A DNA stretch of 64,000 bases from Vandiemenella viatica (Eukaryota > Arthropoda > Insecta > Orthoptera > Morabidae). The notes under the pieces were generated by a model. That model did not search any database. It saw nothing but the letters and a program-made list of their open reading frames with translations, and was not told the DNA's origin. The translations under genes and the position numbers were made by a program. The DNA lies in the NCBI GenBank assembly GCA_031002005.1, contig JARYHS010008074.1:283775930-283839929 (forward strand). The letters run 5' to 3'. Shown in pieces: positions 1 through 10,559 of the stretch. Positions within the stretch are counted from its first letter, which is position 1, and each line of letters starts with the position of its first letter.

Positions 1-1289
1 GATGAAAAAGCAAGCAATGGTAATGACATGCTGTTCTATTATTTCACAAATGTGCGAACATTTTACTTCCTACCAATAGCTCTAATAATTAGTGCAAAAA
101 ATTAATACAAATGACAAGTGATTACGGATCTTTAGTTTATGCTAAAGCTTAAGATTCTACTTATAATCTAAACCAACAGTACAAATGATTACCTAGAAGA
201 TGTCCTCCTATACACAAAATGAGGTGTAGACTGAGCTGAACGTCTGTCGATTCTAAAAGATTCCTGGAAGGAAAACAAGTTGAAACTAAAAACACACACA
301 CAACATAATAATATAAACACAACGAATAATTGTTAATACTCTCTCTCTGTTTTGTGAGAGCATGGCAGGTAGCGCTTGAATGGCTTAATCTGCTTATTCT
401 CCTTGCTCCCTCTATATTCCCACTAGCCCAGATATTTTAACTGTGGAATATCATCATTATTCATACCCTACAGGTGACTACTGACTTTCTAAGAGAACTG
501 GAAAAAGGACATGTTTGGTGTAAAAAGGATGGCAACTAAAATTAAAGTAAACAAACTCACATGCAAGCTACTTCTATACCCTGAGCATTCTTTACACAGA
601 TTATGTATTAAACTCACTAAAACGGAGGAATAACTGTTTTAAAAACAATAAAATTTGGTTTTTAAAGATAGTTCATTATATGTTTTGAGAAATTGTCTTT
701 AAAATATTATATATAAATCAAAACAAAATCAGTAGAAAAAATTGTTGGGCTCAGATAAATTTTGAACGCATGATTTTTTTTAAAGTGTGTGCTAAATTGG
801 CAAATTTGTTGAAAACACCATTAGATATTTTGTAAAAACCATAAACTCCAAAAAGATAACTACAGTCTTCCTGTAAACAATAGCAGTATACATATTATTG
901 CAAATTCTGAAAGAACTTTTGGATCAGTAGTTTCAGAATGCCCTTAGTGGTTAATCAGTGAGCTATCTGTTGCCTGACCTGCCCAATTATCATCATCTGA
1001 TTCATTCTTGATAATATTATTTCTGGATGGTTGCTTCTTTTTTTGCTTTCTGACAACTAAATATGTTATCTGAATGTGAGCTATACAAGTTCAGTTGATC
1101 CAGGTATGGGTTAGCGAATTACTTATGAAGCTATTTTTTTTTTTTAATAAAAACGTTTTGCAGGTAAAATTGTAAGTCATTACTCTGCATCACAAAATAC
1201 CAGACTAAACGAATGTATGAGCTGAATCACAATTTTCAAAATGCTAGTTACTAGTGGCGAATTTTGCCAAATTCCACTGTGCAAAATGT
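1..1289. other. AT-rich sequence, nothing recognised
   Basis: No coding region, RNA gene or mobile-element end could be recognised. The stretch has short homopolymers and a CA-rich patch near 293-305 but no long tandem array. It could be intron or intergenic DNA. Confidence 0.6.
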
Positions 1290-1600
1290 AACTAAAAATG
1301 GGAGGCTGCCAAATGTAAAATTCAAATTCAATTCATACTACGTGTTACAAAAGCTCATGGCCTGACAAGTAATATGGCAAAACACTAAAATGTGCTTCTT
1401 CACTATTGTTGAGAAAATTGGAATTTACATATTCTGTTGCATTCAAATACTTTCTACGTCAGGGAGATTTCAAGGGGTGTTTAGTGCAGTGAGGAAGCTC
1501 TCCACTTCATAAGCCCATCAACACCGAATTGAATCTTGGTGCTGGCAACATTTTTTTGTTTATTTATTTATTTATTTACTCAAATGTGTATGCAGATAAT
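1290..1600 (+). repeat. Dispersed SINE-like repeat, copy A
   Basis: This stretch aligns, with many substitutions, to the reverse complement of 5515-5795. Shared blocks include the 'catggcctgacaagtaatatggcaa'-type region near 1358-1380, 'tgtgcttcttcac' (about 1391) and 'tctccacttcataagccc' (about 1499). Its 3' part (about 1480-1545) resembles a decayed tRNA-like unit whose better-preserved counterpart sits in copy B. It ends in a (TTTA)n run at 1559-1577. It is probably an old tRNA-derived SINE, but the family is not one I can name. Confidence 0.6.
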
Positions 1601-1661
1601 TCCCAGCAATCAGTTTCAACTATTAAGCATACAAAACCTTTTTAAATGCCATCTGTTGTGG

Positions 1662-1692
<31 letters not shown>

Positions 1693-1815
1693 CACGCTTT
1701 GTATTTCATTATCTTGTACACAAACAAAATCATATTAAAGGATAGATTTCTTTCCCTGCATAAGGGGACAGGAGGGTCAAAACGTGATGCCGTCTATTTT
1801 TCCACAGCAAAATGC

Positions 1816-1823
1816 ATATACAC
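1816..1823. repeat. hAT target-site duplication, left copy
   Basis: The eight bases ATATACAC directly precede the left end of the hAT element. They match GTATACAC at 5522-5529, directly after its right end, at 7 of 8 positions. An 8-bp duplication is the hAT signature. Confidence 0.65.
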
Positions 1824-2022
1824 CAGTGATGTCAAAGATACGGCCCGCGATCGCAATGTGACACAGAAAGAAGAATCATGTTTTTTAGAGCTTTTAGACT
1901 TCACTCGATTCCTCTACGGAAGTTTCAAAATGCGCAAACTACGTTTATAAGCAATTTCAAGGGCAGCGCGTGTCTAAACAAGCAAAAGAAACGGGCAGTA
2001 ATACCATCTCTTAGCAACAAGT

Positions 2023-2076
2023 GGAATCTTCCACGCACTTCGAGTCTAGACTAGAACCTTCCTCATCAATATAAAA
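2023..2076 (+). promoter_or_regulatory. hAT promoter candidate: two heat-shock-element-like dimers and a TATA box
   Basis: GAATCTTC (2024-2031) and GAACCTTC (2054-2061) each have the GAAnnTTC form of a heat-shock element dimer and start 30 bp apart. TATAAAA follows at 2070-2076, about 120 bp before the transposase start codon at 2199. The layout resembles an insect heat-shock promoter. The match is by eye; function is inferred. Confidence 0.4.
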
Positions 2077-2198
2077 GGAGTGCGTTGGCGCGACGTGAGT
2101 CAGATGAGTCGATTGTGAAGGTATTGTGCATTTGTGTCGTGCGCAGTGCGATATCTATAATTGTGTCTAGTTCCATAATTGTTACGATTTTGGCATAA

Positions 2199-2510
2199 TG
2201 TCACAAAAACGTAAAGTTGATAGTGAGTGCAGAGTTTTTGAGTCTAAATGGGAAATTGCATATTTTTCATAGAATGGAAAGTTAAACCACTGTGTTTGAT
2301 TTGCAATCAAACAGTTGCTGTTTGTAAGGAGTTTAACTTGAAGAGACACTATGATACGAATCATAAATCAAAATTCGATTGTTTCACTGAAAAAATAAGA
2401 ATGGACACATTGTCATCTTTAAAATCTAAACTTCAAGGTCAACAATCGATGTTTACTAAAGCTAATACCGAGAGCGAAGATGCCCTGAAATCAAGTTTTA
2501 TTATTGCACT
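2199..2510 (+). pseudogene. hAT transposase N-terminal part (BED-type zinc finger), frameshifted
   Basis: Reading from the ATG at 2199 gives a lysine-rich start and the stretch FESKWEIAYF. A lost base near 2270 then moves the frame, and the protein continues as FFIEWKVKPLCLICNQTVAV and EFNLKRHYDTNH (about 2266-2365). The C-x2-C pair and the H-x4-H pair form the BED zinc-finger pattern found at the start of hAT transposases, where it binds DNA. Homology stops near 2505, where the inserted repeat element begins, and the catalytic domain resumes after 3960. A start at 2248 would lack the natural N-terminus, so 2199 is preferred. The frameshift and the insertion rule out a working protein. Confidence 0.8.
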
Positions 2511-3946
2511 AGCTGACCCGGCAATGCTTCACAATTGCTGGACTTAAATAGACACACAGATTAAATAAAAAAATATTTACATATAAATTTTAAACTGCTG
2601 TTTCATTCATATTCAGTTGGAAAGGGTGAGAGGGGATGCGCTTTGGAAAACATATGGAGGCAGTATTTTTCTGTTTGTTTCAAAGTATAAGTGTACAAAT
2701 TCTTATCTAAATCTGATAAAAAATGTGGTTTGCCTAAATTATTGGGTAAAAACGTAATGGGGTTGGAAAGGGGGAGAGGGGATGAATATTCGGAAACCAT
2801 ACGTAGTCAGTATTTTACTGTTTGTTTTAAAGTATAAATGTACAAATTCTTATCTAAATCGGATAAAAAATGTGGTTTGCCTAAATTATGGGGTAAAAAC
2901 ATAATGGGGGGTGGAAAGGGGGAGAGGGGATGAATATTCGGAAACCATACGTAGGCAGTATTTTTCTGTTTGTTTTAAAGTATAAGCGTACCAATCATTA
3001 TCTAAATCGGATAAAAAATGTGGTTTTGCCTAAATTATGGGGTAAAAGGTAATGAGGTTGGAAAGGGGGAGAGGGGATGAATATTCGGAAATCATACGTA
3101 GGCAGCATTTTTATGTTTGTTTTAAAGTATAAGCGTTCAAATTGTTATCTAAATCGGATAAAAAATGTGGTTTGCCTAAATTATGGGGTAAAAACGTAAT
3201 GGGGTCGGAAAGGAGAGAGGGGATGAATATTCGGAAACCATACGTTGGCAGTATTTTTCTGTTTGTTTTAAAGTATAAATGTACAAATTCTTATCTAAAT
3301 CGGATAAAAAATGTGGTTTGCCTAAATTATGGGGTAAAAACATAATGGGGGTGGAAAGGGGGAGAGGGGATGAATATTCAGAAACCATATGTTGGCAGTA
3401 TTTTTCTGTTTGTTTTAAAGTATAAGTGTACAAATTCCTATCTAAATCGGATAAAAAATGTGGTATTGCCTAAATTATGGGGTGAAAACGTAATGGGGGT
3501 GGAAAGGGGGAGAGGGGGTGAATATTCGGAAACCATATGTTGGCAGTATTTTTCTGTTTGTTTTAAAGTATAAGTGTACAAATTCCTATATAAATCGGAT
3601 AAAAAATGTGGTTTGTCTAAATTATGGGGTGAAAACGTAATGGGGATGGAAAGGGGGAGAGGGGATGAATATTCGGAAACCATACGTAGGCAGTATTTTT
3701 CTGTTTGTTTTAAAGTATAAGTGTACAAATTCTTATCTAAATCGGATAAAAAATGTGGTTTGCCTAAATTATGGGGTGTTATGGGAAATAGGGGGTGACA
3801 TTTTGGAATTTTTTTTTCACAGGAACCTTCACAGACGCACAGTTGAAAACTCTCCAAAGTTTCATTGCAATCTGATAAATGGTATAGGAATGCATAGAAG
3901 ACGGACAAACCCACAAACAAACATTAATTTTTATATATAAGATTAT
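2506..3946. mobile_element. Unclassified element with internal minisatellite, inserted in the hAT
   Basis: The left boundary begins CTAGCTGACCCGGCAATGC, a start I associate with a dispersed insect repeat type of uncertain class. The right part (about 3795-3946) holds a unique sequence ending TTTATATATAAGAT. Between them lie about eight copies of a 146-149 bp unit. The element interrupts the hAT transposase between its zinc finger and catalytic domain, so it arrived later. I saw no terminal inverted repeats, no clear target duplication and no coding capacity. Boundaries are good to about 15 bp. Confidence 0.6.
2600..3780. repeat. Minisatellite array, 146-149 bp unit, about eight copies
   Basis: The landmark GATGAATATTC (one copy varied) begins at 2781, 2929, 3076, 3222, 3369, 3518 and 3664, giving spacings of 148, 147, 146, 147, 149 and 146. 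A further partial copy lies to the left. Each unit has a G-rich block, the landmark, a T-rich block and a block near GTATAAGTGTACAAATTC. Because 147 is 49 codons, open frames of up to 160 residues appear on the minus strand; they only translate the repeat. The reverse complement resembles arrays at 26.5-27.5 kb and 33.8-34.3 kb. Confidence 0.9.
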
Positions 3947-3959
3947 ATATCGCGAAGAG

Positions 3960-5345
3960 ATTATAACCTTTCACTGATGGTCATTTTATTGAAGACTGTA
4001 TGTTGAAAGTTGCCGATGTTTCATTTCCATCTGAAAAGTCAATAATTCAAAATATTTCTCTGTCAAGAAAAACTGTTGCTTCAAGAATAAATGATTTATC
4101 TCAAAATTTGGTTCTTCAATTGAATGGGAAAATTAAGGAATTTACAAACTTTTCACTGGCTGTTGACGAGAGCACTGATACTGTTGGTACAGCTCAACTT
4201 GCTGTTTTTATACGAGGTATTAACAGTAACTTTAAAATAACTGAAGAACTATTAAAGTGTGTTCCGTTAACAGGTATTACAACAGCAAATGATATTTATT
4301 CTGCAATTGAGCATTTGATAGCAGAAAATGAACTCGACTGGAATATACTTAGCAGCACAACTACAGATGGCGCTCCTGCCATGGCTGGCAAACATTCGGA
4401 CGTTGTAACTAATTTAAAACAGAAAACATCAGGGAATTTTGTGGGATTTCACTGTATAAATCATCAGGAATCATTGGCATCAAAACATTTAAAAATGGAC
4501 CATGTCATGCAAACCATAATTAAAATAGTCCCTTATTTCACCAAAGTTTTTCGGCTCAGTCAAGGAGTAGTTTTAGAAAGATTTTTTGCATTACGTGACC
4601 CTATTCAAGCATGTTAGAAAAAGGCAACCCAATTGATTATGACAATGACTGGTGGGTTGATTGTGCCTTTTTGGTAGATATGAATAAACAGTTGACTGAT
4701 CTGAATGTAACGTTACAGGGTAAAAATCTGGTTGTCACTCAAATTTATTCATGTATTCAAGCACTTGAAACAAAGTTGAGGCTGTGGGAAAATCAGGTAA
4801 AAAAAATCAAACTTTGGATCATTTCCCTCATTTAAAATCATTTGGCACAATGAACAAAAAAAAAAAAAAAAAAAAAAAAATGGATCAATATTCTCAACTT
4901 CTGCAAAATCTGATCACGGAATTCAACAATCGTTTTGAAGACTTTCACAAAATGAATGAAATGGAATTCCCAATTTTCAACAATCCAATCACAGGCACCA
5001 GTTCAATTGCAAATGGAGTTGATAGATCTTCAATTGGACAGTATTTTGAAAGAAAAATTTGAAGAAGTTAACGCTCTTACATTTTATACACAATATTTCA
5101 AGAGTTTGGATAACTACCCGGAATTAAAAAAAGCATGCAGCACACATTCTGAGCGTGTTTGGTAGCACCTATTTATGTGAGCAGATATTTTCCATCATGA
5201 AAATAAATAAGAACAAACATTGCACAAGACTTACGAATTAACATCTCCAATCAATTCCTAAAATAATTACAACAAATGATACCTGACATCAATGAGCTTG
5301 TCCAAAACAAGAGGAATCAGGTATCTGGATCCTCAAGCTCAAAAT
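3960..5345 (+). pseudogene. hAT transposase catalytic and dimerisation domains, degenerate
   Basis: After the inserted repeat the transposase resumes with a PFTDGHF-like stretch (about 3972) and an open run from 4000 to 4617. That run includes FSLAVDESTDT (first catalytic Asp context, about 4152-4185), TTTDGAPAMAG (second Asp, about 4359-4390) and GFHCINHQESLASK (about 4444-4484). A frameshift near 4612 leads to a block with LQGKNLVVTQ (about 4717). A second shift near 4795 and an A run at 4858-4880 follow. The end holds LFGSTYLCEQIFSIMKINKN (about 5155-5215), the hAT C-terminal dimerisation signature. This is one ancient coding region, now inactive. Confidence 0.85.
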
Positions 5346-5514
5346 AATTACCCTCTTTTATAATTTTGATATGATTTTTTAACAACTTTATATTATATAC
5401 TATACAATTAAATAAATAAAATGTTATAATAATTCAGTACATTTTTTTATTTGAATCTGGCACGCCTACACATTCTAAATTTAATATACAGCCCTCTGCA
5501 AAAGTGAGTTTGAC

Positions 5515-5795
5515 ACCTATGGTATACACAATTGAATAAATAAAAGTTGCAAAATGTTAGATTCAACCCAGTGACTAAGGGCTTATGAGGTAGAGAGCTT
5601 ACTCACTGTGCCATGAACCCCTTGACATCTACCTAATATAGAAAGAATTTGAACACAACAGAATATTTCAATGCCGATTTTCTCGACAATGGTGAAGAAG
5701 CACATGTTATTGCTTTGCCACATTACATCTCAGGCCATTACATACAGTATGAACTGAATCTGAATTTTAAAATTAGCGGCCTCATCTTTTATACA
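5515..5795 (-). repeat. Dispersed SINE-like repeat, copy B, with tRNA-like segment
   Basis: Read on the minus strand this is the counterpart of 1290-1600. A tRNA-like unit lies at about 5570-5640: TGGCACAGTGAGTAAGCTC resembles the A box and GGGTTGAATC the B box of an RNA polymerase III promoter. Copies A and B therefore sit in opposite orientation on either side of the hAT element, whose right target duplication lies inside copy B. The family could not be named. Confidence 0.65.
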
Positions 5796-6190
5796 AATCT
5801 GATAAAAGGCTGGCTGTGAATGATGCTGTTCCGAGACTTCAGTAGACTGCAGCTAAATGAGAGTGATTTATACTTGCTATACTGAGGCAAATTCTGTAAC
5901 ACTACATTGTCAACAATTTCTCTGGACTCTGCACTGATTCAAGGCTATAGTACTGCACCTGAAAAAAATGAGAACATGGGTTTTCTGATACATTGTTGCT
6001 CTACGGCACAAACTCTAGTCCTGACAGTATATTCCCAATATGAATACAGTTAAAATTAAAAACAGAATTAAAGGGGAAGTTTGTTATTTCTTGTGGTTTT
6101 TCGCCAAATCATGAAAAAAGATGAAAATCGATAAATTTTGAAAATCTGGAGGCTGCTAGGCTTCATTTGACATACAAAAATTATTATTAT
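5796..6190. other. No feature recognised
   Basis: AT-rich stretch between the SINE-like repeat and the Penelope cluster, ending in a short (ATT)n run at 6180-6196. Confidence 0.5.
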
Positions 6191-6194
6191 TATT

Positions 6195-6815
6195 AAGATC
6201 AATGTTTTTTATGGTGTTTTATGTAATAAACTCTTTCCGGGCTTCCGCGTAAAATGTCACACTTGTGAGACATTTCGATGGAGTCTATCTCAGCCCTGAT
6301 TTTCAACCAAATGTCAATGATTAACTGTGTGTTTACATGCTGCTGCGAAAACGGTGGAAGACAAAAGTCAACATAGTGCAGCGACATTATCTACTCTTTT
6401 GCTCGTTACGTAGGTGAAACTGTTTCAGATTTTAATAGTTCGTTTCCAGGCCACACTGAGTTGATAATCAGTGTCCCTGTTACCAATGAATCAGTTGTTC
6501 CAATTTCTAAAGCAACTGTAATAATGCAGGCACAAAAATCTTTGATCCGGCCTAAAAATATAGTTTTTCTCTTTTTAAATTCAAATCTCTGACATTCTTG
6601 CACACTGTTTTCGGCCACAGCAGACCACTTCTTGCCCAAGACGAACATTTCTTACGTGTTCAACACATCGCTGCACAATATACTGCTGCGTTTGTCCGAT
6701 AGAACCACGGCCACATTCACATGGTATATAATATACACCAGGGTCAGACTGGAGGTTTTCTCGGCATTGCAATGAATAAAATTTTCTCAGATAACTAGCC
6801 AAGTTAGTCCATCGA
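6195..6815 (-). pseudogene. Penelope-like element, GIY-YIG endonuclease fragment
   Basis: On the minus strand the segment 6800-6590 encodes PGVYYIPCECGRGSIGQTQQ and CVEHVRNVRLGQ. This is the GIY-YIG endonuclease of Penelope-like elements, with the second motif appearing as SIG. It continues through a frameshift into RFEFKKRKTIFLGRIKDF and a C-terminal tail to about 6200. Directly upstream on the same strand is the pLTR-like sequence, so the reverse transcriptase part is missing. The same tail recurs in plus orientation at 10630-10920. PLE endonucleases nick target DNA for target-primed reverse transcription; this copy is too broken to act. Confidence 0.8.
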
Positions 6816-7045
6816 TTAAACCCGACGCGTTTCGGCAGTCACAATCTCTGCCGCTATTGTCAAGTAACTGCGGCTGGTAGGTTATAGGGCGCTTATATAT
6901 AAAAGCGAAGTCGACCCTGCATCATCCTTTTCCGGTAGGCCAATGGCTAGTGACAGGAAATGTTGGCCACTAGTGGGAAGCTTTCCTATTGGCGGAAGCC
7001 ATTAGCTGCTGGCAGGTACCGTTGATTATTGGCACACAAGAGACG
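6785..7045 (-). repeat. PLE pLTR-like inverted terminal sequence, left
   Basis: The reverse complement of this stretch matches 9370-9645 with scattered differences. Shared blocks include the AATCGATGGACTAACT region and the GCCATTAGCTGCTGGCAGG region. Inverted flanking copies around a PLE body are a known arrangement for Penelope elements. Confidence 0.75.
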
Positions 7046-7089
7046 TGCGTGCCTTCCTGAAGTCCTGCTGCTGTACTCCAGTCTTAGAT

Positions 7090-9280
7090 AACCTTTATGG
7101 GGAGAATATCTTCCGCAGCGTCCAGCTGTTGGAAAAACTTCGAAAGAAGAAGGCTGAGCTGCTTCTATGCTGACATTGCTTCAGCATTGCCAAGACAACA
7201 ATGTCGTGCCACATTTCGTAGAGATACGTCACCCAATAACATCAGCCGCGGTCAAGAGGATTCTTTGGGGAGCAGGTTCCTCCATTGTTAGGGAAAGAGT
7301 TCACTTCACGTGGTTTGAGCTGGACAAAACCTCCAAGGTTCTTCTTCAATGCCATCTACGCCTTACAGGAATACTGTCTGGTGATGCTTGGGAATGGGTT
7401 GACCGTGTTACAACAGCCCGTAGCCAGATACACATATGACGAGCGAAGGCGCGGCAATGCACTAAATATGGAAAACTTCCAGGGGGCCAATGTTCTCAGT
7501 CTTCGCCTGAGCTCAGAACTGTAGTGAATCTGTCTGAAAAACAACTTTACGACGCAACGATATCTGTGTTATCCAAAGGCCTCAACTTTGCACCAAAGAG
7601 ATTTGCACAAAGAAAATCATTTGCTCTGTTGTGCAGGCCATCAAGTGTCTTCCATCCAACACTGCTGAGGAAATTAGGAGGGAAGCTTGTAGGATATTAT
7701 GCAGAGCTAAACCTCCAAAGGCCAATATTTAAACATGTTCAAATGCTCTGAGTGGATATGTATATCATTATCCTCCCAGCAGATAAAGGAAATTCAACCG
7801 TCATTCTCAACTGTGTTGAATACAAGCAGAAGCTTTCGCAGATGTTAGATGATGCCTATAGGAGACTTTAGTAAAACTATAAAGGAAAACTATAAAGCTG
7901 TTGAAAGAATCGGGAATAGATGCCAAAATAAGCAAGCGCTTCCAGTCATGAGCTCCGGTTCTAAATAGGTTGTATGAGCTGCCAAAGATACATAAGGATG
8001 GTACTACTTTACACCTGAGAGTGAGTGCTATAGGCTCAGCTACTTACCAACTAGCACAATATCTAACAAGTACACTGTCACCACTCATGGGAAAATGTCC
8101 CCACCATATGAGGAACTCTGCCGAGTTCCAACATGTTGAAAAGACTTCAATTGGGGACAGATGACATCATGGTGAGCTTTGATGTCTTGTTACATTTTAC
8201 AGGGGTGCCAATAGTGGACACATTGGTAGTGTTGGCGAAACACTTTGCTTCCAAGGAAGTGGAACTGTTCAGTCATAAGCTCCAGCCTACCTACTTTCAG
8301 TTTGATGAGGAGTATTATCAGCAGGTTGATGGAGTGGCTATGGGCTCTCCGTTATCTCCAGCACTAGCTAATTTTTATATGGAACATTTCGAAGAACATG
8401 CTCTAGCAAGTGCTCCAAAACAGCCAGTCTGTTTCTTTCATTATGTCAACAATATGTTTGTAGTATGGACTCATGGGATCAACAGCCTACAAGAATTTTT
8501 ACAAGATCTTAATGGGATTAACAAAAAGGAATGGTCACCTTCCATTTTTGAATATTTTGATTGAAAAGAAGGCAAATGGCACTAAGTCATTCTTTGTATT
8601 GGCAACCAACACATACGGACCTCTATCTCAATGCACGCAGCCAACACCATCCAACCCAATGCAGATCAGTACAAGAAAAATTGGCGCACAGGGCACGAGC
8701 TCTATGTGATAAGGATAGTTTGCAGGCAGGAATGTGTCATTTACGGGAAACCTTCCGCAAGAACGGTTACAACGAGGCGTTAATAAACTCTGTTTCCAGA
8801 TGAGCAGAAGGAGGAAAGTACGCCAGCAGGAAGACCCGAGCCACTTTGCCTTCCTTATGTGGGAATGACTACTGCCAAGATTGGCAGAATTTTACGTATA
8901 TGTGGCATTAAAACCATTTACCGACCACCAGCCAAAATTAAGAATATAATTGTGGTCACCCAAGGATGATATAGCCTTACGAACACCTGGCACATATCGC
9001 ATTCCTTGCGAATGCGCGAAGGCTCAAATCGGACCGACAACACAATATATTAATAAAAAGTATGCCGAACATGGGCGCAACGTCCGCCTGGGCCAGACTG
9101 ACAAGTCAGCAGTTGCTGAGCACAGTATTGACATGGAAGATGGCTTTAATTTCAAGGCAACAAGAATTCTTGGGCGTACAAGAGGTAATTGGGATAGTAT
9201 TTTCTCTTAAGCTATCAAAATCTGTATCTCGAAGAGCCTCATTGGCAGAGATACTGGATTTCAATTATTAAGGCTTGGAG
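7090..9280 (+). pseudogene. Penelope-like element 1: reverse transcriptase plus GIY-YIG endonuclease, degenerate
   Basis: The order is typical of Penelope-like elements. An N-terminal stretch SVLSKGLNFAPKRF lies at about 7567-7610. RT follows, with MYELPKIHKDGTT (about 7970), MVSFDVLLHF (about 8171) and QVDGVAMGSPLSPALANFYM (about 8323). The catalytic box, normally YVDD, reads YVNN (about 8442), so the RT is dead. A thumb region with PTHTDLYLNA-like sequence lies at about 8608. The GIY-YIG endonuclease has PGTYRIPCECAKAQIG (about 8983) and KSAVAEHS (about 9104). Multiple stops and frame changes break the reading frame. Inverted pLTR-like copies flank it. It shares clear homology with the PLE at 52.4-54.8 kb. 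Confidence 0.88.
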
Positions 9281-9344
9281 CCCAGCAATCCAGAAAATCA
9301 TACAGCAGCAGGAGCCCAGCAATCCAGAAAATCATACAGCAGCA
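9277..9344. repeat. 34-bp direct duplication, two copies
   Basis: The 34-bp unit beginning GGAGCCCAGCAATCC occurs at 9277 and again at 9311, essentially identical. It lies just after the endonuclease of PLE 1, in its 3' region, and looks like a recent slippage event. Confidence 0.9.
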
Positions 9345-9369
9345 GGACTTCTGGAAAGCACACACCTCT

Positions 9370-9660
9370 CTTGTGAGCCAGCAATCAACAGAACCTGCCA
9401 GCAGCTAATGGCTTCCAGTAATAGGAAAGCTTCCCGCTAGTGGCCAACGTTTCCCGTCACTAGCTATTGGCCGATCGGAAAAAGGATGATGTAGCATGGA
9501 CTACGCGTGATATATAAGTGGCTCTTTAACCTATCAGCAGCAGTCACTTGACAATGGCAGCAGAGATTGTGACCGCCTTAACGTTGTGTTTAATCGATGG
9601 ACTAACTCAGCTAGTTACCCAAGAAAATTTTATTCAATATACACCAGGGGTTCGTAAACC
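9370..9660 (+). repeat. PLE pLTR-like terminal sequence, right
   Basis: This is the inverted counterpart of 6785-7045. It contains CACTTGACAATGGCAGC (9545-9561) and AACGTTGTG (9580-9588), which align with the hammerhead-like segment of the PLE at 54738-54785 but have lost core bases. It ends in the ATTTTATTCA region near 9635, where endonuclease coding begins in the minus-strand fragment. Confidence 0.7.
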
Positions 9661-9734
9661 TAGGTCATCTTTAAAGCTGCCCACCAATTTTTTAATTTTT
9701 GTGGGTGGTCTGAAAACTGTCTTGACTCTGTGTT

Positions 9735-10535
9735 AACAGTCTACCTATTTTGGAGTTTAAGACACCCACAAACGGCCGAAAGACAAGGAAGGCTCTTGGT
9801 ATCACTATGATCTTTCTGTTGATATTCCTTCTTTTTAAACACATGACTAATCTGCCTCTGTTTATAACCATTATTTGAGAATGTTCTCTGGAGATAGTCC
9901 AATTCACCTGCAAGCATATCTTTGTTACAAATCCTTCGTGCCCTGTGTACCAAGGTAGAGTCGTGTTATGCAGGATGGTGACAGCTGTTGGCATTTAAAT
10001 ATAAGTCAGATTGGGTAGGCTTCCGATAAACTCAGTGTTCCATTGAACAGTCGGCATGCTTTATAACAAACACATCTAGAAACTGCATGCAACCATCCTC
10101 AAATTCCATGGTGAACTGAATACTTTCATGGATCGAATTCAAATCTGCCAGGAATTTGTCAAGGCCGTTTATACCATGTTCGTCTTGGGCAAGAAGTGGT
10201 CTGCTGTGGCCGAAAACAGTGTGCAAGAATGTCATAGATTTGAATTTTAAAAAACTGTTACTACCATGATAGTCAACCTTGCATAAAACCACTGTGCAGT
10301 TATTTTGTATGCTAGAAGAACTTCAACTCACGAAGTGCACGCCTCTCTTCACCAGAGATGTTTGATTTAGGTAGTTTACCCTTACAAAACCCTTGGAATG
10401 TTTCATGTCTTATCTCCTTCGCTTCTGCAGGTAGAGTGCAAACTGCACTTTCCACGCCACTGATAATCCCCTGATAAGGCACAGATTTAGATACCGGGGC
10501 AAAGTTGAGGCCCCTCAATTAAACAGATGCTGTAG
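9735..10535 (-). pseudogene. Penelope-like element fragment, internally deleted and rearranged
   Basis: On the minus strand 10518-10312 encodes MRGLNFAPVSKSVPYQG and EAKEIRHETF, the PLE N-terminal region. It then jumps to HGINGLDKFLADLNSIHESI (about 10190-10130), which lies after the RT catalytic box, and to a thumb-like ICNKDMLAGELDYLQRTFSN stretch (about 9930-9870). Most RT motifs are deleted. A plus-strand endonuclease piece interrupts it near 10180-10255. This looks like template switching or later rearrangement. It is not functional. Confidence 0.7.
10175..10260 (+). pseudogene. Small PLE endonuclease piece in opposite orientation
   Basis: The plus-strand segment matches the reverse complement of 6595-6650: TTCGTCTTGGGCAAGAAG and GTGCAAGAATGTC are shared. 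It codes for the endonuclease stretch after the GIY-YIG core. It is wedged inside the minus-strand PLE fragment. Confidence 0.65.
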
Positions 10536-10559
10536 CGGGATTAAGTCCTGTCTGAGAGG

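Larger units (their letters stand above)
1824..5521 (+). mobile_element. hAT transposon, nested and degenerate, GTF2IRD2/ZBED-like transposase
   Basis: The element starts CAGTGATGTCAAA (1824-1836) and ends TTTGACACCTATG (5509-5521), imperfect inverted repeats of hAT type. It is flanked by an 8-bp near-identical duplication. Inside are a promoter-like region, a BED-finger N-terminus, a catalytic domain and the hAT dimerisation domain, all on the plus strand. An unrelated insertion of about 1.4 kb (about 2506-3946) carrying a minisatellite splits the coding region. Frameshifts and a 23-base A run show that the copy is dead. The closest family by eye is the hAT group that gave rise to vertebrate GTF2IRD2-like and ZBED-like genes; this assignment is from memory of motifs, not a search. 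Confidence 0.85.

Noticed and set aside
3438..3920. 160-residue open frame on the minus strand
   Set aside because: It is a translation of the 147-bp minisatellite; the 49-residue periodicity comes from the repeat length.
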